The notes beneath the pieces were generated by a model. It ran no database searches, was not told the DNA's origin, and saw only the letters and a list, made by a program, of their open reading frames with translations. The position numbers were made by a program, and so were the translations under genes. From Alphaproteobacteria bacterium (lineage in GTDB: Bacteria > Myxococcota_A > UBA796 > UBA2385): 64,000 bases of DNA. This document shows, in pieces, positions 42,298 to 50,226 of the stretch; the stretch's first letter is position 1; every line of letters starts with the position of its first letter. The stretch spans positions 806,001 to 870,000 of the forward strand of contig JACKEY010000005.1 in the NCBI GenBank assembly GCA_020632755.1, read 5' to 3'.

Positions 42298-42995
42298 CGG
42301 GTCACCGCGCCGGGCTGCGGCGCCCGCCCGGCGGCCTGCAGGGTGCGGCGCACGCTGACCGCGAAGTTGCGGACGCCGGCCAGGCCGTCGTGCATCGAGC
42401 GGCCGTCGTCGCGCAGGGCCATCTCGACCGCGAGCTCGCGGGGTTCCAGCCCGGCGCGGACGGCCATCACGCGCACGTTGGCGTCCGCACAGTCGGGCGG
42501 CAGCTCCTGGACGAACAGCTCCAGCGCGCGCCGATCGAAGGCCCAGTAGCCGCTGGTCACGTCGTGCAGGGCGCGACCGGTGAGCCGCCCCACCAGCACG
42601 GCCAGGGCGCGGTTGCCGACCCGTCGGGACCAGGGCCCGCCGCTGGCTGTGCCCTGGCGGCTGCCGATGACCAGGTGGCAGCGGTCGTCGAGCAGGGCGA
42701 GCAGCCGCGGCGCATCGGCGGGCGGGTGCTGGCCGTCGGCGTCGAGCTGGACGACCCGCTGCACGGCAGTGCCCAGCAGGTGCTCGTGCCCGGCGCGCAG
42801 GGCGCCGGCATAGCCCCGGCCGCCCTGGGGTACGACGACGGCGCCGGCCTGACGCGCGGTGACCGCGGTGTCGTCGCGGCTGCCGCCGTCCACGACGACC
42901 ACCACGACACCGGGGAGCGCGGCGCGCACGCCGGCGATGGTGGCTCCGATCCGGGGCCCCTCGTCTCGCGCCGGGATGAGCACGGCCGTGTGCAC
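42294..42995 (-). CDS. family 2 glycosyltransferase
   Basis: A 233-residue GT-A fold enzyme: VLIPARDEGPRIGATIAGVRA at the N-terminus, VVDGGSRDDT, the DxD metal site in LDADGQHPP, VIGSRQG, and a late HDVTSGYWAFDRRALE. Resembles dolichyl- or polyprenyl-phosphate sugar transferases but lacks a C-terminal membrane domain. GTG 42995 is the natural family start; no strong ribosome site. Divergent from a GT87-type membrane enzyme with which it may cooperate, and coupled to the downstream kinase gene. Confidence 0.88.
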   Translation of the reverse strand: MHTAVLIPARDEGPRIGATIAGVRAALPGVVVVVVDGGSRDDTAVTARQAGAVVVPQGGRGYAGALRAGHEHLLGTAVQRVVQLDADGQHPPADAPRLLALLDDRCHLVIGSRQGTASGGPWSRRVGNRALAVLVGRLTGRALHDVTSGYWAFDRRALELFVQELPPDCADANVRVMAVRAGLEPRELAVEMALRDDGRSMHDGLAGVRNFAVSVRRTLQAAGRAPQPGAVTR

Positions 42996-43079
42996 GGACG
43001 CACCGTAGCGCGCCCCCACCAGCGCCGACGCCCCCGTCACGCCCTTGACACGCGGTGTTCCAGCCGGCATCGGTTCGGG

Positions 43080-44330
43080 GTGCCGCCACGGTCCTCCCGC
43101 TCCGAGACGCCGGTCCTGATCGCCTGGGCCCTGCTGCTGCTGTGGCTCGTCGTAGTGCGCGTGCTGCCGTCGCTGGATGCCGGCGGCACGAGCTTCCCCG
43201 TCTACTGGCTGGTCGGCCGGGAGATCCTGGCCGGCACACCGATCGAGCAGCTGTACGACCACGCCTGGGTCGCGGAGCAGCTGGCCCGCCACGGCTTCTC
43301 GCCCGACCGCATGCTGGGGCCGCCCACGATGGGCTTCCCCGTGCTGCCGGTCGCGTGGCTGCCCTACGCCCAGGCCCGCGCCGCCTGGCTGTTCGGCACG
43401 GCCGGCGCCACCGTGCTGGCCCTGTGGCTCTGCGCCCGCTCGCTGCCGCCGTGGCTCGGACTGGCCCTCGGCGCGGCCTTCGTCGTCGGTCGACCGACCG
43501 CCGCCGGCTTCGAGGTCGGCCAGCTCTACCCCTTGTTCCTGCTGCTGCATGTCCTGGCCGGCCGGGGCTGGGCGGCAGACCGACCCGCCGCCTTCGGCAT
43601 CCCGACCGCTCTCCAGGTGCTCTGCCGGGGCTGGTACGGCCTGCCCCAGGCCGTGGGGGCCCTGCTGGCCGGTCGCCCCCGGCTGGCCGTCGCAGCCGGC
43701 GGCGTCACCCTGCTGGGCATCGTGGCGAGCCTGCCGGTGGTCGGTGCCGACGCCTGGCGGCACTTCCTCACCGTCGGCCTGCACGACGCCGGCGCCGCCG
43801 ACACGGCATTGGTCACGGCCTACCAGACCCTGCGCAGCGTCGCCCTGCGCCTGACCACCCAGGTGCTCCCCCACGCCCCCGACCCGGCGCTGCCGGGCCT
43901 GGGCCCCTGGCCGTGGCTGCTGGCCGCTGGCACCGTCCTGGCCGTCACGGTCTGGGCGGGCCGCCGGCAACCGCCGGGCAGCGGGTCGCGCGGCTTCGCG
44001 CTGTGGACGGCCGCTTCCCTGCTGCTCGCCCCGGTGGCCGAGGACTACCACATGCTCCTGGCCGCGATCCCCGCCGCGGCGGTGGCCGCGGAGCGACGGG
44101 ACCGCTGGCTGCTCCTGCCCGCCCTGCTCCTGCTGCTGCCGGCGTGGGACTTCACGACCCCCGAGCTGTGGGGCGGCTGGCGCTCGCTGGCGGCCTACCC
44201 GCGCGTCTGGGGCGTGCTGGTGCTCTGGCTCGGCCTGCTGCGGCCCTCCCCGACGCCGGCCGCCCCGACGCCCGCCCGCTCAGAAGATGGTCTCGACGCC
44301 CAGCGACAGGCGCCCGACCGGGGCCGCTGA
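43080..44330 (+). CDS. GT87-type integral membrane glycosyltransferase
   Basis: A 416-residue polytopic protein (about nine to ten helices) resembling DUF2029/GT87 mannosyltransferases that use polyprenyl-phosphate sugars. Features: a first helix WALLLLWLVVVRVLPSLDAGG, an acidic/aromatic loop (VYWLVGREILAG), the family's GQLYPLFLLLHVLAGRG segment and a RGWYGLPQ turn. The start is taken at GTG 43080; no clear Shine-Dalgarno. Its 3' end overlaps the convergent caspase gene by 51 bp. The soluble GT2 across the divergent gap may supply its lipid-linked donor. Confidence 0.75.
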   Translation: MPPRSSRSETPVLIAWALLLLWLVVVRVLPSLDAGGTSFPVYWLVGREILAGTPIEQLYDHAWVAEQLARHGFSPDRMLGPPTMGFPVLPVAWLPYAQARAAWLFGTAGATVLALWLCARSLPPWLGLALGAAFVVGRPTAAGFEVGQLYPLFLLLHVLAGRGWAADRPAAFGIPTALQVLCRGWYGLPQAVGALLAGRPRLAVAAGGVTLLGIVASLPVVGADAWRHFLTVGLHDAGAADTALVTAYQTLRSVALRLTTQVLPHAPDPALPGLGPWPWLLAAGTVLAVTVWAGRRQPPGSGSRGFALWTAASLLLAPVAEDYHMLLAAIPAAAVAAERRDRWLLLPALLLLLPAWDFTTPELWGGWRSLAAYPRVWGVLVLWLGLLRPSPTPAAPTPARSEDGLDAQRQAPDRGR

Positions 44331-45944
44331 GGCCGCGACGCCGCCGAGCTGCACGACGGCATCGCCCTCGATCACGATGGACAGGGGCTCCAGCCAGTAG
44401 GGCAGCAGCTCCACCCCCAGCCCGCCCGTGGCGACCCAGGGGCCCGCCAGCGGCGAGACCCGCCAGGTGGTGCCTCCGGCGTCCTGCTGGAAGGCTCCGC
44501 CCCAGGTGCCGCCGCCGACCTTCAGGAACGGGGCGAGCGGTCCCATCCAGACCAGCCGGTCCTCGACCTCGATGCCCAGCCGCCCGAGCGGCCGCGCGAC
44601 CACCACGTCCCCGTCGCCGGGTACGCCGCCGCCGGTCTGCAGCCACGACAGCCGCAGGTTCGGGTTGAACCACCACCGTTCGCGCAGGCCGGCCACCAGC
44701 TGCACGCCCCCACCGAAGCCGGTGCCGAGCGCGACCCCGCTCGTCGACGACTGCGGCCGCGCCCGGCCGTACAGCCCCACACCGTGCAGCCCGACGACCC
44801 CGTAGGGGCGGAAGGGCATGCGATAGGGCCGATCGACGGCGTCGGTGCTCCAGGAGCCCTGCAGCGCCCCCAGGGTGCCGGCGTATGCCCCGTCGTCGAC
44901 GATGTGCGCGTCGTCGGCGATGTACGCGTCGTCGGCGATGTACGCCTCGGAGGCGACGTACGTGTCCTCGGACGGCACGGTGCCCAGGCCGCCGAAGCCC
45001 CCGAAACCCCCGAAGGCCCCGACGACGCCACCATCGATCCCGCCGACCTCGCCGCCGGCGACGCCGCCGTCGCCCGACGCCAGCAGCCCCAGCAGCCCGC
45101 CGACCGCGATGGGCTCGGCATCCGGCCGCTGGCGCACGGCCAGCACCAGGTCGGGCTCGTAGTCGCCCTTGGCCTCGGGCGTCTGGTCGTAGCGCGTGAG
45201 CTCCATGACCCGGCCCTGCACGTAGGTCGACAGCTCGGCCAGGGTGACGCGGGCGTCCCCGTCCAGGTCCCCGGCGCCGCGCAGCCCGTCGCTCAGCGCA
45301 CAGGTGAAGGCGCCGCCGCCGTCGCAGTAGTCCCAGCTCTCGAAGCTCTGCTGCCGCACCAGGCTGCTGGCCAGGTTGAACACCCCGCCCTCGCTGCGGT
45401 CCAGGCTGTGGATCACCTCCTGGAAGGCGGCATCACGGGACATCGTGCGCTCGCCCCGCAGCGTGCCGACGCTGCCGGAGTGACAGGCATCCGTGAACAG
45501 CAGCACGTGCCGCGCCTTGCTCTCCTGGATCCAGCCTTCCAGGTCGCCGACCCGCAGTCCCGTCTCGGCGATGGTCGCCGACGTCGTGTCGTGGGCGAAC
45601 AGGTAGCCCTGGCCGTCCTCGATGTCGCCGTGGCCCGAGAAGTAGATCACCACGACGTCGTCGTCGTCCGCGCCCAGCAGCGCGTCCTTCAGCGCGGCGC
45701 GAACCGCCTCGATTCCGGCTTGCTCGTCGGCGAGCAGGGTCAGGTCGTCGAGGGAGAAGGCGCCCGCGCTGCCGGCGACCAGCGCCGCACGGAAGTGCTC
45801 GGCGTCGCTGCGCGCGAACCGCAGCGGCGGCACGCTCGGGTCGGCGAACACGTCGACGCCCACCACGACGCCGCGCACCTCGGGGCCCTCGTCCGCCTGG
45901 GCGGCAAGCGAGGTCCACAGCAGCAGGGGGAGGAGCGAGGGCAT
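44280..45944 (-). CDS. secreted caspase-family protease fused to a C-terminal barrel
   Basis: A 554-residue protein. A signal peptide (WTSLAAQA) precedes a caspase (peptidase C14) domain at about 22-270 with the catalytic dyad in IYFSGHGD (His105) and LLFTDACHSGS (Cys154). Inside this domain, residues 226-237 (GDLDGDARVTLAEL region) fit a 12-residue EF-hand calcium loop. A Gly/Val linker with YIADDA-type repeats (about 277-345) leads to a 200-residue region of alternating strands (GLHGVGLYGRARP, GGGVQLVAGLRERWWFNPN, APVGRLSLGVETIF) ending in Phe, as outer-membrane barrels do. GGAGA precedes the ATG. Calcium dependence and surface location are inferences. Confidence 0.85.
   Translation of the reverse strand: MPSLLPLLLWTSLAAQADEGPEVRGVVVGVDVFADPSVPPLRFARSDAEHFRAALVAGSAGAFSLDDLTLLADEQAGIEAVRAALKDALLGADDDDVVVIYFSGHGDIEDGQGYLFAHDTTSATIAETGLRVGDLEGWIQESKARHVLLFTDACHSGSVGTLRGERTMSRDAAFQEVIHSLDRSEGGVFNLASSLVRQQSFESWDYCDGGGAFTCALSDGLRGAGDLDGDARVTLAELSTYVQGRVMELTRYDQTPEAKGDYEPDLVLAVRQRPDAEPIAVGGLLGLLASGDGGVAGGEVGGIDGGVVGAFGGFGGFGGLGTVPSEDTYVASEAYIADDAYIADDAHIVDDGAYAGTLGALQGSWSTDAVDRPYRMPFRPYGVVGLHGVGLYGRARPQSSTSGVALGTGFGGGVQLVAGLRERWWFNPNLRLSWLQTGGGVPGDGDVVVARPLGRLGIEVEDRLVWMGPLAPFLKVGGGTWGGAFQQDAGGTTWRVSPLAGPWVATGGLGVELLPYWLEPLSIVIEGDAVVQLGGVAASAAPVGRLSLGVETIF
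44892..44963. repeat. four 18-bp tandem repeats in the caspase linker
   Basis: Two perfect copies of GTCGTCGGCGATGTACGC (44910-44945) flanked by one diverged copy on each side encode YIADDA-like hexapeptides between the caspase domain and the barrel. Same unit length as the array at 18599-18706, different sequence. Confidence 0.85.
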
Positions 45945-46014
45945 CGGATCTCCGGGGAGGGGCGGTGCAACGCCGAAGGCCCGCCGCAGCTTTCACCAGG
46001 GAGGGCCGCCCGGC

Positions 46015-46590
46015 CTATCCCTCCCACTCCCGCAGCCCGAGGGTCCAGACGAGCTTCGCTTCCTGCGCGTCGGCGGCGGCGACGAAGTTGACCTTCACGT
46101 AGTCGCGCTCGGCCATGGTCGGGGTCGAGCCGTCGTCCTCGCGCAGGCCGTGGCGGGCGCAGACGTCATGGAAGCCCAGGTCGTCGGGGTAGGCGTAGAT
46201 GACGCCGAGCTCGTCGAGCACCAGCTGCTCGTCGGTGCCGGCCCCCTTGATCCACAGCTGGTGGCGGCCGTCGGCGTAGACCAGCTCCTGCAGGTCGCGC
46301 AGGGTGCCGAGCAGCTGGGCCGGCTCGACCTCGACGCCGACGAGCTGCACGGGCTTGGGCAGCTGGCCCTTCTGGCGGTCGGTCAGCTGCACGTAGAGCA
46401 CCTTGAGCGGGCCCTGCAGCACCGCCGCCAGGTCCTGGTGCACGGCGGCCAGCTTGTCGGGGCCGACCGAGATGCGCACGCGGGTGAAGCCCCCCGGCAC
46501 GACCTGGCGGGCGTAGAGGTCGGGAGGGGTGAAGCCATCGGGAGAGCCGTCCTGGCGGACGCTCTGTGCCTTGGGAGGATGGGTGCTCAT
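46015..46590 (-). CDS. conserved-looking cytoplasmic protein of unknown function
   Basis: A 191-residue soluble alpha/beta protein. Regular segments: TRVRISVGPDKLAAVHQDLAA, GPLKVLYVQLTDRQKG, QLLGTLRDLQELVYADGRHQLWIKG, QLVLDELGVIYAYPDD. The C-terminus has VKVNFVAAADAQEAKLVWTLG. No catalytic motif or known domain is recognised. There is no Shine-Dalgarno sequence; a GC hairpin and a TTAGCC box lie directly upstream, so the transcript may be leaderless. Divergent from the dihydrouridine synthase. Confidence 0.7.
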   Translation of the reverse strand: MSTHPPKAQSVRQDGSPDGFTPPDLYARQVVPGGFTRVRISVGPDKLAAVHQDLAAVLQGPLKVLYVQLTDRQKGQLPKPVQLVGVEVEPAQLLGTLRDLQELVYADGRHQLWIKGAGTDEQLVLDELGVIYAYPDDLGFHDVCARHGLREDDGSTPTMAERDYVKVNFVAAADAQEAKLVWTLGLREWEG

Positions 46591-46615
46591 GGCCGGCGGG
46601 CTAACCCGCCCGGCC
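46591..46615. promoter_or_regulatory. GC hairpin at a divergent start
   Basis: GGCCGGCGGG-CTAA-CCCGCCCGGCC can fold into a 10-bp stem with one bulged base, immediately adjacent to the ATG of the minus-strand gene. It could affect initiation of that gene or be an operator for both divergent genes. Confidence 0.35.
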
Positions 46616-46650
46616 GTGACAGCGCGTCGAGGCAGGCTTAGGTCGGGCCC

Positions 46651-47688
46651 ATGCACGCAAACACCCGGCTCGGCCCTCGCCATCTGCCCGTGTCGTACAC
46701 GGTGCGCGACGTCGAGGTCTGCCCGGCGGTGGTCCTGGCCCCGATGGAAGGCGTGACCGACCTGGCCTTCCGGCGCCTGGTGCGCTCGATCGGCGGCACC
46801 GGCATGACCTGGACCGAGTTCATCCCCAGCGCCGGACTGTCCCGCGGCGAAGAGCGCTGGGTCCAGATGGCCGAGTTCGACGACGACGAGTGGCCGGTCG
46901 CCGTGCAGATCTACGGCAACGAGCCGGCGCTGCTGGCCGAAGCCGCGCGCTTCGTCCAGGACCTGGGCCCGACCCTGGTCGACATCAACATGGGCTGTCC
47001 CAGCAAGAAGGTCTGCAAGAACAGCGGCGGGTCCGCCCTGATGAAGGAGCCCGACCTGGTGCGGCGCATCGTGGCCGAGGTGCGGGCGGCGGTGCAGCTG
47101 CCGCTGACCGTGAAGATGCGCTCGGGCTTCGACGCCGGCCAGCGCAACGCCCCCGAGATCGCCCGGATCTGCCAGGAAGAAGGCGCCGAAGCCATCACCA
47201 TCCACTGGCGCACCCGCGAGGACCGCTACAGCGGCGAGCGGGCGGTGGACAAGATCGCCGAGACCGTGGATCGGCTCTCGGTGCCCGTCATCGGCAACGG
47301 CGACGTCGTCGACGTGGCCTCGGCCGAGGCGATGCTGCGCGAGACCGGCTGCGACGGCCTGATGGTCGGCCGCGGCGCGATGAAGGACCCCTGGGTCTTC
47401 CAGAAGATCGGCGCCTGGCTGCGGGCCGAGCCGCCCGTCGTGGTGACCCCCGCCGACCGCCGCGCCGCCCTCCTGGGCTACCTGGAGCGCTGCCGGCGGC
47501 AGTTCGCCCGGGACCAGGGCCGCCGCAGCAACCCCGAACAAGCCGCCCTCGGTCGCTTCAAGCAGCTGTCCAAGCACTTCCTGGACGACGACGACGTGCG
47601 CACCGCCGTGCTGCGCAGCCAGACCGTGGACCAGGCCGTCGCGCACGTGCAGCGCCACTTCGACGCCCTGGAAGAACGCGCTGCCTAG
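46651..47688 (+). CDS. tRNA-dihydrouridine synthase
   Basis: A 345-residue FMN enzyme that reduces uridines in tRNA. TIM-barrel motifs: VVLAPMEGVTDLAFR, VQIYGNEP, DINMGCPSKKVCKNSGGSALM with the conserved Cys116, VKMRSGF, ITIHWRTREDRYSG, VIGNGDVVD and GLMVGRGAMKDPWVF. The DusB-like subgroup is likely from the CPSKKVxKNxGGSAL motif. Its TAG and the TAG of the convergent GNAT gene share the palindrome CTAG at 47685-47688. TTAGGT about 10 bp before the ATG may be the -10. Confidence 0.93.
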   Translation: MHANTRLGPRHLPVSYTVRDVEVCPAVVLAPMEGVTDLAFRRLVRSIGGTGMTWTEFIPSAGLSRGEERWVQMAEFDDDEWPVAVQIYGNEPALLAEAARFVQDLGPTLVDINMGCPSKKVCKNSGGSALMKEPDLVRRIVAEVRAAVQLPLTVKMRSGFDAGQRNAPEIARICQEEGAEAITIHWRTREDRYSGERAVDKIAETVDRLSVPVIGNGDVVDVASAEAMLRETGCDGLMVGRGAMKDPWVFQKIGAWLRAEPPVVVTPADRRAALLGYLERCRRQFARDQGRRSNPEQAALGRFKQLSKHFLDDDDVRTAVLRSQTVDQAVAHVQRHFDALEERAA

Positions 47689-48191
47689 CAGCTGGCCGCG
47701 AAGTCCTTGCTCATCCAGCGGTGCGGGATGCCGGCGTCCATGAATGGCTCGCCGATCACCCGGTAGCCGAGCTTCTCGTAGAAGCCCACGGCGCTCTCCT
47801 GGCTGCCGAGCTTGACGGACACCAGCCCGCGGCGCCGGGCGTCTTCTTCGAGCGCCTCCATCAGCGCGACGCCGACGCCGCGCCCGCGGAACCCGGCGAG
47901 CACCGCGACGCGCTCGGCCTTGGCGACGGGCTCGCCGCCGACGCCTTCGACCGTGCGCACCCGGCAGGTGCCGACCGCGGTCCAGCCGTCGTCGATGTAG
48001 CCGCTCTGGTCGGTCCGCCACTCGGCCAGGAAGTGGAAGGCCTCGGCGTCGCGGCCGTCGATCTCCTCGTCGAGGGGAACCTGCTGCTCCTCGATGAACA
48101 CGACGCGCCGGATCTCGTGGCAGCGGTCGAGCTCGGCCGGAGTGACGCGCCGGACGCGCAGGTCTCCCATGTCGACGTCAGTCCTGGGCAT
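47685..48191 (-). CDS. GNAT-family acetyltransferase
   Basis: A 168-residue N-acetyltransferase: strand IRRVVFIEEQQVPLDEEIDG (ElaA/YjcF-like N-terminus), acetyl-CoA loop VLAGFRGRGVGVALMEALEE and ESAVGFYEKLGYRVIGEPFMDAGIPHRWM. The pattern with FIEEQ-VP-EEE-D is that of the YjcF-type GNAT group. ATG 48191, with GGAGG eight bases upstream, overlaps the carboxylase gene's end by 14 bp; an internal ATG at 48170 is the alternative. Last gene of the acyl-CoA carboxylase operon. Confidence 0.88.
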   Translation of the reverse strand: MPRTDVDMGDLRVRRVTPAELDRCHEIRRVVFIEEQQVPLDEEIDGRDAEAFHFLAEWRTDQSGYIDDGWTAVGTCRVRTVEGVGGEPVAKAERVAVLAGFRGRGVGVALMEALEEDARRRGLVSVKLGSQESAVGFYEKLGYRVIGEPFMDAGIPHRWMSKDFAASC

Positions 48192-50226
48192 CGCCTTCGC
48201 CTCCTGTGGCTTCCTCGAGCACGACCAGCGCGACGCCGGCCTCGACGGCGCCGCCCTGCGCGACCAGCACCTCGGTCACCGTGCCGGCGTGGGGCGCGCG
48301 CACGGTCTGCTCCATCTTCATGGCCTCGATGACGACCAGCACCTCGCCCTCGGCCACGACCTGCCCCGGGCGCACCGGGACCGAGACCACGGTTCCGGTC
48401 ATCGGCGCGGTCAGGCTGCCGGGCGCGGGGGCGCTGCCGGGCACGACGAAGTCGGGCACGACCTCGATGAACACGTCGCCACGCTCGTGGGCGACCCACC
48501 AGCCGGCCTCGGTGCGCACCAGCGAGACCAGCCGGGCGAAGCCCAGGGCGTCCACCCACAGGTCGTCGCCCCGCCAGTGGAAGTGCACGTCCCAAGGGTC
48601 GGCGGGCATCGGCCCGGGCACCGCTTCGTCCCGGGGTGCGAGGTAGACCTGCAGCCGCCCGCGGGAGAGCTCCCGCCACCGAAAGCGCACGGCCTGGTCC
48701 TGGCCGTTCCGCCGCAGCGTGATCTCCGCGTCCCGCCAGGGGTTGTTGCGCCAGCCGGCCGGCACCTCGGGCAGCGCCCGGGCCGCGCGACGCGCATCGT
48801 GCTCGGCCGCAACCACCGCGGCGTACTCGATCACGCCCGCCCCCTGGGCCTCGCCCTTCCACCCGTCCAGGAAGGCCGTCGACACGTTGCCCTCGACCAT
48901 GCGCGGGTCGTCGAGCATCTCGATCAGCGCCCCGCGGTTGGTGGTCGTGCCGAGGGCGACCAGGCGCGAGAGGGCGTTGCGCAGGCGCAGCCGGGCCTGG
49001 CGCCGCTCGCCGCCGAAGGCGACGACCTTGGCCAGCATCGGGTCGTAGGCCGTGCCGACCACGCTGCCAGCTTCGACCCCGGCGTCGACGCGCACGTCGG
49101 CGGGGACGCGCCACCGGGAGATGGTTCCGGGTGCGGGCAGCCAGCCGTTGGCCGGGTCTTCCGCGTACAGGCGCGCTTCCATCGCGTGGCCGCGCAGAGG
49201 CACGTCCTGCTGGCGCAGCGGCAGCCCCCGGAACTCGGCGACATGCAGCTGCAGCTCGACCAGGTCCAGGCCGGTGATCGCTTCGGTCACCGGGTGCTCG
49301 ACCTGAAGCCGGGTGTTCATCTCCAGGAAGTGGTGCTGCCCGTCGGGCCCGACCAGGAACTCGACGGTACCGGCGCCCACGTAGCCGACCAGCTGGGCGA
49401 CGCGGACGCCGTCGCGGTGCAGCCCCTCGCGGGTGGCCTGCTCGACCACCGCGGGCGCTTCTTCGATGACCTTCTGGTGGCGGCGCTGGATGCTGCAGTC
49501 CCGCTCCCACAGGTGGATCACGTTGCCGTAGGCGTCGGCCAGGATCTGCACCTCGACGTGGCGGGCGGGCTGGATGAAGGCCTCGAGCACCAGCCGGTCG
49601 TCGCCGAAGGCGCTCTTCGCCAGGCGCCGGGCCTCGGCCACCGCGTCCGCCAGCTCGCCTGGCGCCCGCACGACCCGCATGCCCTTGCCGCCCCCGCCCG
49701 CCGCGGCCTTGACCAGCAGCGGAAAGCCGATGCGCGCGGCGTGCGCCGTCAGGGTGTCGAGGTCCTGGGCGTCACCGTCGTAGCCGGGCGCCACGGGCAC
49801 CCCGACGGCCGACACCCGCTGGCGGGCCGCGGCCTTGTCGCCCATGGCGGCGATGGCATCGGGCGGCGGGCCGACCCAGACCAGCCCGGCCTCGCCGCAC
49901 ATGCGGGCGAAGCCGGCGTTCTCGGCCAGGAAGCCGTAGCCCGGGTGCACGGCCACCACGCCGTCCAGCCCGTCGGCCATGGCGACGATCTCGGCGGCGT
50001 CCAGGTAGTCGGGGATCTCGAGCGCCAGGTCGCCGGCCCGGCAGTGGACGGCCCCGCGGTCCGCCGGCGTGAACAGCATCACGACCCGATGCCCGCGGGC
50101 GCGGGCGGAGCGCGCGATGCGCACGGCGATCTCGCCGCGGTTGGCGACCACCACGGTGTCGATGGGCTGGTAGCGGCCGAGCGCCTCGGGGAGGGGGGCG
50201 TCGGGGAGGGAGTCGTGGTCGGCCAT
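48178..50226 (-). CDS. acyl-CoA carboxylase alpha subunit (biotin carboxylase + BCCP)
   Basis: A 682-residue biotin-dependent carboxylase subunit. The biotin carboxylase domain begins VVVANRGEIAVRI; ATP-grasp motifs AAAGGGGKGM, RHVEVQILAD, ERDCSIQRRHQKVIEEAP and FLEMNTRLQVEHPVTE are complete. A linking domain follows, and the C-terminal biotinyl domain carries EAMKMEQ, the lysine that receives biotin. It carboxylates biotin with ATP and bicarbonate; the partner subunit transfers CO2 to an acyl-CoA. ATG and the preceding gene's TGA overlap by one base (TGATG). Confidence 0.95.
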   Translation of the reverse strand: MADHDSLPDAPLPEALGRYQPIDTVVVANRGEIAVRIARSARARGHRVVMLFTPADRGAVHCRAGDLALEIPDYLDAAEIVAMADGLDGVVAVHPGYGFLAENAGFARMCGEAGLVWVGPPPDAIAAMGDKAAARQRVSAVGVPVAPGYDGDAQDLDTLTAHAARIGFPLLVKAAAGGGGKGMRVVRAPGELADAVAEARRLAKSAFGDDRLVLEAFIQPARHVEVQILADAYGNVIHLWERDCSIQRRHQKVIEEAPAVVEQATREGLHRDGVRVAQLVGYVGAGTVEFLVGPDGQHHFLEMNTRLQVEHPVTEAITGLDLVELQLHVAEFRGLPLRQQDVPLRGHAMEARLYAEDPANGWLPAPGTISRWRVPADVRVDAGVEAGSVVGTAYDPMLAKVVAFGGERRQARLRLRNALSRLVALGTTTNRGALIEMLDDPRMVEGNVSTAFLDGWKGEAQGAGVIEYAAVVAAEHDARRAARALPEVPAGWRNNPWRDAEITLRRNGQDQAVRFRWRELSRGRLQVYLAPRDEAVPGPMPADPWDVHFHWRGDDLWVDALGFARLVSLVRTEAGWWVAHERGDVFIEVVPDFVVPGSAPAPGSLTAPMTGTVVSVPVRPGQVVAEGEVLVVIEAMKMEQTVRAPHAGTVTEVLVAQGGAVEAGVALVVLEEATGGEGDAQD

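Noticed and set aside
43045..43050. TTGACA as -35 of the GT87 gene
   Set aside because: No -10-like hexamer occurs at 16-18 bp downstream, so a single perfect -35 is not enough.
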